NCBI RefSeq assembly: GCF_900176205.1
Contig: NZ_LT859959.1
Location: 806,001-870,000, forward strand
Origin: Bradyrhizobium sp. ORS 285
GTDB taxonomy: Bacteria; Pseudomonadota; Alphaproteobacteria; Rhizobiales; Xanthobacteraceae
Reading direction: 5' to 3'
Length of the DNA: 64,000 nt
Shown here: in pieces, positions 34,679 through 43,600 of the stretch
Layout of the letters: the number at the start of each line of letters is the position of its first letter
Numbering within the stretch: the first letter of the stretch is position 1
The notes under the pieces: model-generated
What the model was told of the DNA's origin: nothing
The model's database searches: none
The model's input: only the letters and a program-made list of their open reading frames with translations
Position numbers and translations under genes: made by a program

Positions 34679-35245
34679 TCTCGCGGCGAGCTGAGATGCC
34701 AGTTCTGCGCAAGGCGCGGCCGAGTCGAAGAAGTGTATCGCCGTTCCGAGGTGCATCCCATAGGTAGTGGCGACGCTGGCCTGAAGTTGAGTGTGGAAGC
34801 GTGCTTCCTCTTCAGTGATCTGGGGACGGCCCTGCGCGTTATTGGCGATGCGTTGGAGTGCCACCTGCGGTTCGGTGTACAGCACCCAGATCTGAGTAGG
34901 CCCGAGCTTCTCAAATTCTTTGAGGCTATAGGGAGTCACCCGATACCCGTAGTTTTCCTTTGTGACCGCGTGGCTGTCGATAATAACGGGGCGGGTCGTT
35001 CTGTGCGTCGCGACGAAATCGAGTAGCTCACGATCCACTTCTCGCACGTCGTCGAGCGTTATCGCTCCAGCCGACCGGGATCGAAGTTCAGTTTGGTCGC
35101 TCACCCGGCCGGAGCTCAGAAGTCTTGCGGTTAGGCGTTCGCCAAATTCGAAGATCTGTAGATCCTGAATCTGCTCCTTCAAAGCCCTAGTCAGGGTGCT
35201 CTTGCCGGTGGCGGGTGCCCCAGTGAGGTAAACAACTTCAGCCAT
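34664..35245 (-). CDS. P-loop nucleotide/adenylate-kinase-like ATPase
   Basis: A 193-residue protein. The Walker A motif is at residues 9-17 in 'VYLTGAPATGKSTLTRALKE'; 'RPVIIDSHAVT' fits a Walker B strand, and 'GRPQITEEEARFHTQLQAS' resembles the lid region of small nucleotide kinases. 'THRTTRPVIIDSHAVTKENY' is like archaeal-type adenylate kinases. The substrate is unknown. It is the rightmost island gene, convergent with the broken AbrB-like gene, and looks lower in GC than the core genes. Confidence 0.75.
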   Translation of the reverse strand: MAEVVYLTGAPATGKSTLTRALKEQIQDLQIFEFGERLTARLLSSGRVSDQTELRSRSAGAITLDDVREVDRELLDFVATHRTTRPVIIDSHAVTKENYGYRVTPYSLKEFEKLGPTQIWVLYTEPQVALQRIANNAQGRPQITEEEARFHTQLQASVATTYGMHLGTAIHFFDSAAPCAELASQLAARLMRS

Positions 35246-35476
35246 GCGACCTCCTCGGCAGGTCCGAGCAGAGACTGGAAGTACAATTATAGATTGTTTT
35301 CTGATTCTTCATAGGGAAGCAAGCGTCGCTAGCCCGAAGCGACAGATGAGTTCCCCGATCGTGCAATCAAAATCCGCGCGTCCTGCGGTGACACAGAAAC
35401 CAGGATCTCAACGAACTCAGGGTCAAATACAAGCGGGCCGGAGGCCACGCAGTCCAACAATACGTTAGCTGTAATT

Positions 35477-36673
35477 CTACTGCACTCTCGCCGGCAAATT
35501 CAGCGGCCCCCGAAACCCAAACCCATGCCACCGCACGCTGGCCGCATCCACCAGCTCCATCTTCGGAAACCGCTCGAACAGCATCGGCAGCAGGATGGCG
35601 CCGACGGTGCGGCGGGAGAGGTGGGCGCCGGCGCAGTGGTGAGGGCCGTTGCCGAAGGCCTGGTGGGGGTTGGGGTCGCGCAGCGCGTTGTAGCGCTCGC
35701 CGTCGATGAACAGCTCCTCGTCGCGGTCGGCGGAGGCCTGGATGGTCATCACGGTGTCGCCCTTCGGGATCAGGCAGCCGCGGATCTCGGTGTCCTCCAT
35801 CACCAGGCGTGAGCTCGCCTGGATCGGCGCCACCCAGCGCACGCCTTCCTCGAAGGCGGCGCGCCATTTGTTGTCCGCGCGCACGGCCTCCAGCTGCTCC
35901 GGGTTGGTCAGAAGGCCGTAGAGGATCGTCAGCAGCGCGTCGCGCGGCTCGTTGATGCCGCCGCCGATCGCGATCTTGATGTTGGCGATGATCTGGCTGT
36001 CGGGGATGGGGTTCTTCGCGTTGACCATGAAGGACAGTGCGGAGGAATCGGGCGCAGCCTTCACGCGCGCCATGTTGGCACTGATACAGCGGTCCATCTC
36101 GGCATTGGCACGGTCGCTGGCGTCGAACGGTCCCGGCGTCCAGCCGAAATTGCCGGCGCCGTCGATCAGGGTCTGCGACCAGCGCTGCATCTCCTCGTCG
36201 CTGGCATCCGGCACGCCCATCACATGGGCCAGGATGCGCGCGGCCAGCGGGCCGGCCAGCGCGGGGAACAGATCGACGATCTCCCCGCGCGGCAGCCGGT
36301 CGAGATACTCAGTGGCGAATTGGGTGTAGAGCGGCTCCCAGACGGCTTCGATCGTCTTCGGCATCAGGGCCGGCATCATCGCCATGCGCTCGGCGCGGTG
36401 CTCGTCGTGATCCTTGCGCATCAGGGTGTGCGCGAGGAAGGCGCGCTTCATCGGCGTGTTCGGATCGTCGGACGAGAACAGCGCCGCATTGTCCTTCACA
36501 TACTTTGTGTCGGCTGCCTTGGTGAGGAACGTCCGGCCCACCGACTTGACCCGCAGCACTGGCGCCTCGCGCCGCAGCCGCTGATAGATCGGATAGGGAT
36601 CGCGCGTGAGCTCCGCGATCGTGATCGTCTCGTCCAGGGGAGCCAGTTTAGGAGCCAGGGTCGCGGTCGGCAT
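35477..36673 (-). CDS. Cytochrome P450
   Basis: A 398-residue soluble bacterial P450. The heme-thiolate loop 'AFGNGPHHCAGAHLSRR' has the axial Cys at C347; the ExxR of helix K is in 'AFEEGVRWVAPIQASSRLV'. The I-helix segment is 'IAIGGGINEPRDALLTILYG', so the usual acid-alcohol pair of AGx(D/E)T is replaced, with Pro where the Thr is expected. Substrate unknown. No ferredoxin or reductase gene is adjacent. It is the first core-type gene right of the island. Confidence 0.93.
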   Translation of the reverse strand: MPTATLAPKLAPLDETITIAELTRDPYPIYQRLRREAPVLRVKSVGRTFLTKAADTKYVKDNAALFSSDDPNTPMKRAFLAHTLMRKDHDEHRAERMAMMPALMPKTIEAVWEPLYTQFATEYLDRLPRGEIVDLFPALAGPLAARILAHVMGVPDASDEEMQRWSQTLIDGAGNFGWTPGPFDASDRANAEMDRCISANMARVKAAPDSSALSFMVNAKNPIPDSQIIANIKIAIGGGINEPRDALLTILYGLLTNPEQLEAVRADNKWRAAFEEGVRWVAPIQASSRLVMEDTEIRGCLIPKGDTVMTIQASADRDEELFIDGERYNALRDPNPHQAFGNGPHHCAGAHLSRRTVGAILLPMLFERFPKMELVDAASVRWHGFGFRGPLNLPARVQ

Positions 36674-37200
36674 GGGGCGCTCCTGTTGGGGATGCGGGCC
36701 AGCGCGTAGCCTGCTCGACGATAGTGGCAGCGACCGGGCCGTGCAATGCCGGTCCGATGCGCCTCGCAGGACGCGCCTCTGGTCTGAACGGCATCCGGCG
36801 ACGCCGGTTCCGCGGCGTGACTTCTCTCCGCGGGATCACCCCGCCAGCCACAGCAACAGCAGCATGACCGCGGTGACCGCCGTGATCACCGCGTTCCTGG
36901 TCAGGGCCGCGCGGGGCGGCATCCCGCCGTCTCCCGCAACGCCGTCTTCTCTGTGCCCGATCATCGGGTGTGTCCCCCCACCGCGCCGGAATGCGCCTCG
37001 ACTCAGCCGAATCGCGGGCCGGTGGCGAGCTGTTGTTTTCGATAGCTCCCCCATTTGATGGATCTATGTAAGAAAAAGTGCAGAGCTGAGCGTTTGCACC
37101 CGACCGTTTGGTGCCGTCGGGCGACCCATGAGAATGCGTACCCGGCCACCTCCGGCCGGATGCGCTGAAATGGTAATATTGTAGTTGGAAGGTTAGGCAG
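36674..37200. other. Intergenic region between P450 and the response regulator
   Basis: 527 bases. One possible small membrane peptide lies at 36836-36964 on the minus strand. The stretch 37050-37200 is less GC-rich and should contain the promoter of the regulator gene, but no hexamers are clear. Confidence 0.45.
36836..36964 (-). CDS. Possible 42-residue single-pass membrane peptide
   Basis: The frame from ATG 36964 reads MIGHREDGVAGDGGMPPRAA, then 'LTRNAVITAVTAVMLLLLWLAG'. It ends in one hydrophobic helix. A purine-rich GGTGGGGGG stretch 10 bases upstream could serve as ribosome-binding site. No family is known; it may be a chance frame. Confidence 0.35.
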   Translation of the reverse strand: MIGHREDGVAGDGGMPPRAALTRNAVITAVTAVMLLLLWLAG

Positions 37201-37794
37201 GTGCGGTCGGTTCTCTTCGTCGACGATCATCCCATCTACCGGGATGCCGTGCGCCGCACCCTCGAGCTGGAGATCGAGGGCCTGCGCGTCGCCACCGCGG
37301 AAAACTGCGGCGCGGCGCTGGCGCTGCTCGCCGACCGCGAGGTCGACCTCTGTCTTGCGGACTACCGCCTGCCGGATGGCGACGGCTTGTCGCTGCTGAA
37401 GCAGGTGAGGGCGCGCCATCCGCTGATCGCGGTGGGCCTGCTCTGTGCCGATCTCTCGCCGGCTCTGGCCGATGGTGCGGCCGCCCTGGGCGCCGTGCTC
37501 TGCCTCTCCAAGGACAAGACCTCGGCCGACCTGGTCGCTGCGATCAGCATCGCGTTTGCGGGCGGGCGGGTCTACGACGCGGCCGGTGCGGGCGCTGATA
37601 GCAACGCGCTGTCGCTGCGGCGTCGCGAGATCCTGATCCATGCGAGCCAGGGGCTGCTCGACAAGCAGATCAGCGAGCTCATGGGCGTCAGCGAGAGCAC
37701 GATCCGGGCGCATTGGGCGCGGATCTTCGAGCAGTTGCAGGTCGGCAACCGCACCGAGGCGGTCACGCGGGCGCTGCGCCAGAGGTTGATCTGA
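37201..37794 (+). CDS. LuxR/NarL-type response regulator
   Basis: A 197-residue two-domain regulator beginning with GTG. Receiver domain with acidic pocket 'VLFVDDHPIYRDAV' and phosphoacceptor D54 in 'LCLADYRLPDGDGL'; the C-terminal HTH is 'ASQGLLDKQISELMGVSEST' followed by 'VGNRTEAVTRA'. The conserved receiver Lys is in 'LCLSKDKTSADL'. The stop abuts the start of the kinase gene (TGA-ATG), so the two form a coupled two-component pair. Confidence 0.93.
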   Translation: MRSVLFVDDHPIYRDAVRRTLELEIEGLRVATAENCGAALALLADREVDLCLADYRLPDGDGLSLLKQVRARHPLIAVGLLCADLSPALADGAAALGAVLCLSKDKTSADLVAAISIAFAGGRVYDAAGAGADSNALSLRRREILIHASQGLLDKQISELMGVSESTIRAHWARIFEQLQVGNRTEAVTRALRQRLI

Positions 37795-39585
37795 ATGCCG
37801 GCCGGAACAGCAGCGCGCGCGCGGGCGATCTATCGTGAGCGCATCCAGCTGTTCTTCCGAACGCGGACGCTGCCGTATCTCGGCGGCATCCGCGTGCTCC
37901 AGGCGATCTCGACCAGCGGCGCGGCGTGCGCCGGGCTGCTCGTCTGGCTGACGTGCAACCTCTCGCCCGTCCGCGCGGCGATCTGGACCGGTCTCGTCGT
38001 GCTGACGGAATGCCTCATCACCAACGTCAATGACGCGTTCCGCGTCGCATCCCCTTCCGACGAGGCGCTGCCGAAATGGGGCTGGGCCAAGGCGGCGCTG
38101 TGCGGCCTCAACGCGCTCGCCTGGTCGCTCAGCCCGCTGCTGCTGCATGTCGACGGCGCGCCCGCATCGGTGCTCATGCCGTTGAGCATCGTGATCTTCT
38201 TCGTGGCGATCGCGACCTGGATCGTCGGCGCCGACTACACGCCGAGCATGTGGATCGTGATGGTCGCCGCGATCGTGCCGGCGGCGCTGTCGTTCCTCAG
38301 CTTCGACGGCGAGCTCGAGCGCGTCGCGGGCTTCAGCCTGCTGGCGCTGCTGCCCTTCATCATGGCGACCGGCATCATCGCGGCGAAGAAGGCCGAGGCT
38401 GCGATCAACATCCGCCTCGACATCTCCGAGCTGCTCGACATCAAGGCGAAGCAGGCGCAGCAGATCGAGGCGCTGTTCGCCGAGAGGACCCGCTTCTTCA
38501 GCGCGGCCAGCCATGATCTGCGGCAGCCGCTGAACGCGATGGGGCTGTATTTCGAGCTGCTGGCGCGATCCTCCGATCACGGCGACCGCAACGAGATCAT
38601 CGCGCGGCTGCAGGATTGCGCGAGCAGCCTGCTCCGGCAGTTCGACGCCATCATGGGCGTGTCGGCCACCGATGCCGACATCCGCAATGCGAGCGTCCGA
38701 GCCGTGCCCGTTCATGCGATCTTCCTCAGCGTGGCCTCGACGCTCGATCTCGAGGCCCGGCGCAAGGCGCTGCGCCTGCGCGTCAGGCCGTCCGATCTGT
38801 GGTGCGCGGTCGATCCGGCGCTGCTCGAGCGGGTGCTGCTCAACCTCGTCGGCAATGCGATCAAATACACTGACAAGGGCACGATCCTGATCGGCGCCCG
38901 CCGCCGCGCCGGGTCGGTGAGAATTCAAGTGATCGACACCGGCATCGGCATCGAGCCGCAGCATCTCGACGCGATCTTCGACGACTTCTTCCAGGTCGGA
39001 AATCCCGAGCGCAACCGCGACCGGGGGCTCGGCATCGGGCTGGCCATCGTCCGGCGCCTGTGCGCGGCGATGGACTGGCCGCTCGAGGTCAAGTCCGCGG
39101 TTGGCCGCGGCACGAGCTTCAGCCTCACCGTGCCGATGGCGGATGCGGTGCCGGCCAGTGCCGACATCGCGCCGATGGAGCAGGGCGCGCGCCTGCCGGA
39201 TCCGTCCGATCCGCCCGGAATCCTCGTGATCGATGACGATGCGACGACACGCGACTCGCTCGGCCGGGTGCTGACCAATTGGGGCTATGAATGCGCAGCC
39301 TTCGACGGCGGCACGCCGGCGCTGCGCTTCCTGGAGCAGGAGGGCGCACGCAAGCGATGGATCGTGCTGCTCGACTACCGCCTCGCGGGACCCGAAACCG
39401 GGCTGGGCATTGCCGACAAGATCATCGCGGCTCACGCCAGCCGCACGCGGCTCGTCATGATGACCGGCGACATCGGCGCTGACATCACTGAGGGCGCCCG
39501 CGCGCGCGGCATTTTGCTGTTGCGTAAGCCGGTGCAGCCGATCCGGCTCAGCGCGCTTCTGGGTGCGGACATGGCAGCGGAGTAG
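37795..39585 (+). CDS. Membrane hybrid sensor histidine kinase
   Basis: A 596-residue protein. Residues 30-200 hold about six membrane helices with short loops. A linker helix leads to the phosphorylated H240 in 'FFSAASHDLRQPLNAMGLYF', then the ATPase domain ('LLNLVGNAIKYTDKGTI', 'VIDTGIGIEPQHL', 'GLGIGLAIVRRL'). A C-terminal receiver has D527 in 'VLLDYRLAGPETG'. It thus has its own relay domain besides the partner encoded just upstream. The SHDLRQPL box places it in the group of hybrid kinases with NarL-type partners. Confidence 0.93.
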   Translation: MPAGTAARARAIYRERIQLFFRTRTLPYLGGIRVLQAISTSGAACAGLLVWLTCNLSPVRAAIWTGLVVLTECLITNVNDAFRVASPSDEALPKWGWAKAALCGLNALAWSLSPLLLHVDGAPASVLMPLSIVIFFVAIATWIVGADYTPSMWIVMVAAIVPAALSFLSFDGELERVAGFSLLALLPFIMATGIIAAKKAEAAINIRLDISELLDIKAKQAQQIEALFAERTRFFSAASHDLRQPLNAMGLYFELLARSSDHGDRNEIIARLQDCASSLLRQFDAIMGVSATDADIRNASVRAVPVHAIFLSVASTLDLEARRKALRLRVRPSDLWCAVDPALLERVLLNLVGNAIKYTDKGTILIGARRRAGSVRIQVIDTGIGIEPQHLDAIFDDFFQVGNPERNRDRGLGIGLAIVRRLCAAMDWPLEVKSAVGRGTSFSLTVPMADAVPASADIAPMEQGARLPDPSDPPGILVIDDDATTRDSLGRVLTNWGYECAAFDGGTPALRFLEQEGARKRWIVLLDYRLAGPETGLGIADKIIAAHASRTRLVMMTGDIGADITEGARARGILLLRKPVQPIRLSALLGADMAAE

Positions 39586-39631
39586 CGCGCATTCTTTTGG
39601 TTTGTTCGTCGGGAATTGGAATAGCAGAGCC

Positions 39632-40771
39632 ATGCACGTCACCGAGAGCTCCGTCATCGCCTGTGTCGGCAACATCTATCAGGCCGCGCATGATCCGACG
39701 CTGTGGTCGCAGGCGGTCGAGTCGCTGCGGACGCTGTTCGACGGATCGAAGGCCTGCCTGGTGCGGATCGGACCGGAGCGCGGGCCCGATGATTTGATTG
39801 CGCCCAGCAACGACCCGGCCTTCCAGGAGCGCTACATCGCCGAGTTCGCCGACGAGCCCAACATCATCGAGCACGCGGTCGCGCGGGCGGAGGTCGGGAC
39901 GGCCTACAGCGATGTCAGCTTCATCGGCAGGGAGACGTTGAGAGCGAGCCGTCTGTGGAACGACTGGATGGCGCCGCAGGACATGTATGGCGGGCTGACC
40001 TGCAAGCTGGCTGCGGCGGGCGCGTCGACCTGGTTCTTCGACGTGCAGCGCGGCCGCAACCAGACGCCGTTCGACGCCGCCGATCTCGAGCTGCTCGGCA
40101 CGATCGCGCCGCATCTCACCCGCGCGCTGGAGATGTCGCGACAGGCGCGGATCGCGCAGCTGGTCTCCACCAGCCTGTCGCAGCTGCCGTTCGCGCTGAT
40201 GGCGGTGGATGCGGGCCTGCGCATTCTCGCCAGGAATGAGGCGGCCGAGCAGATCCTGTCGGAGCGCGACAGCGGCCTGTCGGAGCGGCGCAGCGTGCTG
40301 GTGACGCCGGACCTCCAGAGCACGGCGAGGCTGCAGCGGCTCGTCGCCGAATCCTGCGCTTCTGCGCGGGGCCTGCCGGGTGTCGGCGGCGATCTTCTCA
40401 TCGTGCCTGCGCGGCAGGCCGGCGATACCGGCGCGCTGGCGATCTCCGTCGGTCCTGCGACAGGTCTCGACAGCCCGACGATCGCGCTGGAGCCGTGCGC
40501 GATTCTGATTGCGCGCAAGGTCTCGCAGCAGCTGCCTGCGGGATTTGGCGAAGCCATCGCGCGGTTCTTCGAGCTGACGCCGCAGGAGGCGCGCGTCGCC
40601 GCCGCGATTGCGGCCGGTCAGTCGCTCAAGCAGGCGGCAGAGCTGATCGGCATCCGCGTCAGCACGGCCCGCACGCATCTCGCGCGGATCTTCGACAAGA
40701 CCGGCACCAGCCAGCAGAGCCAGCTCGTCGCGCTGCTCCGAAGCGTGCAGGTGACGCTGCCTCGCAAATAG
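39632..40771 (+). CDS. LuxR-type HTH regulator with sensor region
   Basis: A 379-residue protein. The N-terminal 300 residues show a PAS-like segment ('ALMAVDAGLRILARNEAAEQ') behind a region of unknown type. The last 65 residues are a LuxR HTH: 'FFELTPQEARVAAAIAAGQS' and 'GIRVSTARTHLARIFDKTGT'. The start at ATG 39632 is preferred over the 23-codon upstream extension, which overlaps the kinase gene end. It follows the kinase gene by 46 bases and may belong to the same circuit. Confidence 0.87.
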   Translation: MHVTESSVIACVGNIYQAAHDPTLWSQAVESLRTLFDGSKACLVRIGPERGPDDLIAPSNDPAFQERYIAEFADEPNIIEHAVARAEVGTAYSDVSFIGRETLRASRLWNDWMAPQDMYGGLTCKLAAAGASTWFFDVQRGRNQTPFDAADLELLGTIAPHLTRALEMSRQARIAQLVSTSLSQLPFALMAVDAGLRILARNEAAEQILSERDSGLSERRSVLVTPDLQSTARLQRLVAESCASARGLPGVGGDLLIVPARQAGDTGALAISVGPATGLDSPTIALEPCAILIARKVSQQLPAGFGEAIARFFELTPQEARVAAAIAAGQSLKQAAELIGIRVSTARTHLARIFDKTGTSQQSQLVALLRSVQVTLPRK

Positions 40772-40788
40772 ACGAGGCCGCCACACGC

Positions 40789-41418
40789 TCAGGTCACGAG
40801 GCGTCCGCAGGCTTTTGCGAGGGCGAGCGCGCCGAGTCCCATCAGCAGCAGGCTGGCGAGCTTGTTGCTCAGGCCGAGCACGCTCGTATCGAAGCGCAGG
40901 CGGATGATGGCGATCGTCGCGCTCAGGATCGTCCACCACAGCACGGAGCCGATGAACACGCCGGCCGCCAGCAGAAGCCCCGCCGAATGCCCCATCAGCG
41001 TATGCAGCGCCGCGCAGAACAGGATGATGGTGAGCGGATTGGCCACGCCCAGTCCGATCGCGCTCGTATAGGTCCTGATCAGTCCGGTGCGATCGACCTG
41101 ATGCGTCGCCGGGAGCGCGATCGGCTGCTGGCGCATGCGGACGGCGAACCACAGCAGAACGATGCCCGACACCAGGCCGAGCACGAGCGAGTTCGTTTCC
41201 GCCCAGCGCTGGATGATCGCTCCGATCCCGGCGATTGCAAGCACGCTGTAGGCCAGATGCACCGTGGCCGCGCCCAACCCGGTCGCGAGACCTGCGGCTG
41301 CGCCCGACGTCAATGTCCGCTGAATGCAGAGAATGCCCATCGGTCCGACCGGAGCCGCCACCGTCAGCCCGACTCCGATGCCGGCGATGAGCGTCGCAAC
41401 TGATTGAGGCAGGGACAT
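40789..41418 (-). CDS. LysE-family transporter
   Basis: A 209-residue membrane protein with about six helices. 'GVGLTVAAPVGPMGILCIQR' is the LysE-type N-terminal signature and 'GLGVANPLTIILFCAALHTL' the second conserved block. Exporter of amino acids or small metabolites; substrate unknown. Start at MSLPQS rather than the upstream ATG at 41457. It is convergent with the LuxR gene, 17 bases between the stops. Confidence 0.88.
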   Translation of the reverse strand: MSLPQSVATLIAGIGVGLTVAAPVGPMGILCIQRTLTSGAAAGLATGLGAATVHLAYSVLAIAGIGAIIQRWAETNSLVLGLVSGIVLLWFAVRMRQQPIALPATHQVDRTGLIRTYTSAIGLGVANPLTIILFCAALHTLMGHSAGLLLAAGVFIGSVLWWTILSATIAIIRLRFDTSVLGLSNKLASLLLMGLGALALAKACGRLVT

Positions 41419-41782
41419 CGGCGAGCCATCCGTTCGTTCCGGCTCGCTGATTAGCAATGCAGATGACGTGCGGCGTCATTCATTTGACTGAGAGCATGCG
41501 CCTGCTGCGACAGTTTGGTGTCGCGATGGATAGTTCTGTGGCGCAGGTCACACGCGTGGCGTCGAGGAGACGCTTCGCGTGGCTATTGCATATGAGCAAA
41601 GCCCGCAGCCGACAGCACGCCTTCCTACCGTCCTTCGAGACGCCCGCCTCCGGCGGGCTCCTCAGAACGAGGCCTGTGGCGTGGCGGGACTCTCAACCCT
41701 CATGGTGAGGAGCGCCGGGTTCGGCGCGTCTCGAACCATGAGGCCCCCTCCGGAGGTCCGACCGATAGGCAATCGCCCGGCC
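41419..41782. other. Intergenic region with REP-like hairpins
   Basis: No gene is visible. From about 41622 onward it contains palindromic repeat units such as GCCCGCC-TCC-GGCGGGC (41640-41656), CCTCATGGTGAGGAG, and TTCGAGACG / CGTCTCGAA facing each other across about 100 bases. This is a REP-like element typical of intergenic DNA in this genome. Confidence 0.6.
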
Positions 41783-42541
41783 TCACACCCATCCGCCATC
41801 CACGATGTAGTTCTGATTCGTGCATGCCCCGCTGTCATCCGACGCGAAGAACAGCACCACGCGGGCGATGTCGTCGGGCATGATCTTGCGCTTGAGGCAT
41901 TGGCGTTGCATCAGCTCGGCTTCGCCTTCGGGCGTGAGCCAGAGCTTGAGCTGGCGCTCGGTCATGGTCCAGCCGGGGAGGATCGAGTTGACGCGGATGT
42001 TGGCAGGGCCGAGATCGCGGGCCAATGCGCGGGTGAGGCCCTGGATGGCGGATTTCGCCGTCGTGTAGCAGGGCATGCCGCCTTGGCCGAGCACCCAGCT
42101 GACCGAACCCAGATTGACGATCGCGCCGCCGCCGGCGTTGCGCATGTCGGGCGCGACCGCCTGGGCGGCGAAGAACTGGTGCTTGAGGTTGACGGCCATG
42201 CGCTCGTCCCAATACTCCGGCGTCACCTCCTCGATGCTGTGGCGGTCGTCGCGGGCGGCGTTGTTGACGAGGATCGTGATCGGGCCGAACGCTTTGCGTA
42301 CGCTGTCGATCGCGGCGCGAAGCGCGGCGATGTCCCGGACATCGGCGTGCTCGAAGTGGATGCGCGCCTCTGCCGGCAGGCTCTTCAGCAGCGTCTGCGA
42401 AGCCTCGCGGTCGATGTCGATGAAGGCTGTGCGCGCGCCCTGGTCGAGGAAGTTGCGCACGATGGCTTCGCCGATCCCGGAGCCGCCGCCGGTCACGAGC
42501 ACCGTGCGGTCCTTCAGGCTGGGATAGATGGCGGTCGGCAT
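41783..42541 (-). CDS. Short-chain dehydrogenase/reductase
   Basis: A 252-residue classical SDR. The cofactor motif is 'TVLVTGGGSGIGEAIVRNFL', with 'FIDIDRE' favouring NAD(H). 'LVNNAARDDRHSIEEV', the catalytic Ser in 'IVNLGSVSWVLGQGG' and 'CYTTAKSAIQG' with the Tyr/Lys pair follow. The end 'SDDSGACTNQNYIVDGGWV' is standard. Proteins of this type include sugar and aldose dehydrogenases; the substrate is not fixed by sequence. Start at ATG 42541. Confidence 0.92.
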   Translation of the reverse strand: MPTAIYPSLKDRTVLVTGGGSGIGEAIVRNFLDQGARTAFIDIDREASQTLLKSLPAEARIHFEHADVRDIAALRAAIDSVRKAFGPITILVNNAARDDRHSIEEVTPEYWDERMAVNLKHQFFAAQAVAPDMRNAGGGAIVNLGSVSWVLGQGGMPCYTTAKSAIQGLTRALARDLGPANIRVNSILPGWTMTERQLKLWLTPEGEAELMQRQCLKRKIMPDDIARVVLFFASDDSGACTNQNYIVDGGWV

Positions 42542-42853
42542 GGGGCGTCCTCTCGATCTCGGTGGCTGACGGGGATGGGTGATGATTTGCAATGCATGGC
42601 GCCGCGTCACGGGCGCCGCGGCGGGGAGGACGATCGCATAGCTGCGCGCGAGTTGGTAGTCCGGCGTCTCGCGACGCCATCATGGCCGGCCTTGCGCGAT
42701 TGACATCGTTGCGGTGCGGCGAACGTTTGGAAGGCCACGGCTTTCGATGCATGCCGAACCACTGACACGCACAGGCTGAACCCGCCGATGATCGCGATGA
42801 CAGGCGAGCGCAGGCCGCTGATCGTCACCACGCGGCTCGGCGACGCGTGACCG
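42542..42853. other. Intergenic region between the SDR and ParB-domain genes
   Basis: About 310 bases. A minus-strand frame reading 'VTISGLRSPVIAIIGGFSLC' looks weakly membrane-like, but it lacks a clear start and runs through to the next gene region, so I do not call it. No repeat was seen. Confidence 0.35.
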
Positions 42854-43384
42854 TCAGTAGCGGCCGCCGCTGCGCTCCTGCTGCTTGATCCAGTCGGACA
42901 GCGTCTTGGGGGCGGCGACGGTCGCGCCGGAGCGCGTCGGCTTGGCTGCGCCGCTGCGTCCGCTCCGGGGCGTGGTCTCACCGGGCCCGCGCGGACGTGT
43001 CGCAGCGTGCGCGCCCGCGCTGCCGCGCGATGCGGCGGCGGGCTTGTCCGCTTCCTCCTTCTCCAGCCGCAGCTTGCGCAGCCGCTCCATCTTCTCGCGC
43101 TCGGGATCGGGCGGTGGCGGCGGCAGCTCGCGCTGGCGGGCTTCCTCGGCGGAGACCAGTAGCGCCTTGATGGCGCCTTCGCCGAGAGCCTTGCAGGCTT
43201 CCAGGCGGTGCAGGCCCTCGACCAGCACGAAATGGTCCTTGTCGCGGCGCACGAGGATGGGCTCGCGCTGGCCGACTTCCAAAATGCTCTCGGCCAGCGC
43301 GTCGACCACGTCCGGCTTGAGCGCTTTGCGCTTCTTCTCGGGAACGTGGATCTTGTCGATGGGCAAGCTTTCCGGAGCGGACAC
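42854..43384 (-). CDS. ParB N-terminal-domain protein
   Basis: A 176-residue protein. Residues 1-85 form a ParB/Srx fold with 'IDKIHVPEKKRKALKPDVVD', 'SILEVGQREPILVRRDKDHF' and the 'LVEGLHRLEACKALGEGAIK' motif, the GxxR-like nucleotide pocket. The rest is a Pro/Glu then Ala/Arg/Gly-rich disordered tail. No HTH domain is present, so this is not a chromosome-partition ParB; stand-alone ParB-like domains may bind or hydrolyse CTP or other nucleotides. Confidence 0.85.
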   Translation of the reverse strand: MSAPESLPIDKIHVPEKKRKALKPDVVDALAESILEVGQREPILVRRDKDHFVLVEGLHRLEACKALGEGAIKALLVSAEEARQRELPPPPPDPEREKMERLRKLRLEKEEADKPAAASRGSAGAHAATRPRGPGETTPRSGRSGAAKPTRSGATVAAPKTLSDWIKQQERSGGRY

Positions 43385-43600
43385 GGTCGGGACTCCCTTG
43401 TCGTTACGCCCTCGGCTTCCTCTCGATCACGCCGGATCCAGCGAGCCGGTCGGACGATCGCGAGCGGAGTCCAACAGCGGCGCGCCGCATCGCGAGAGGA
43501 GACGCGGGCGGATACCATAGGGACATTGCGCGGACATCTGCAAGCGCGGCGATGCGGAGCCGCGGCGCATGCCGGCTGGCCGCTCCGTTCCAGACGTTCC

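Noticed and set aside
35244..35468. A 74-codon plus-strand frame right of the kinase gene, and a search here for a copy of the tRNA-Glu 3' end
   Set aside because: No domain or start signal is visible, and I could not find an attachment-site duplicate, so tRNA-mediated integration remains unproven.
37003..39675. An 890-codon minus-strand frame opposite the kinase genes
   Set aside because: It is the complementary shadow of the two-component genes, rich in Arg, Asp, Gln and His, as expected from high-GC coding DNA.
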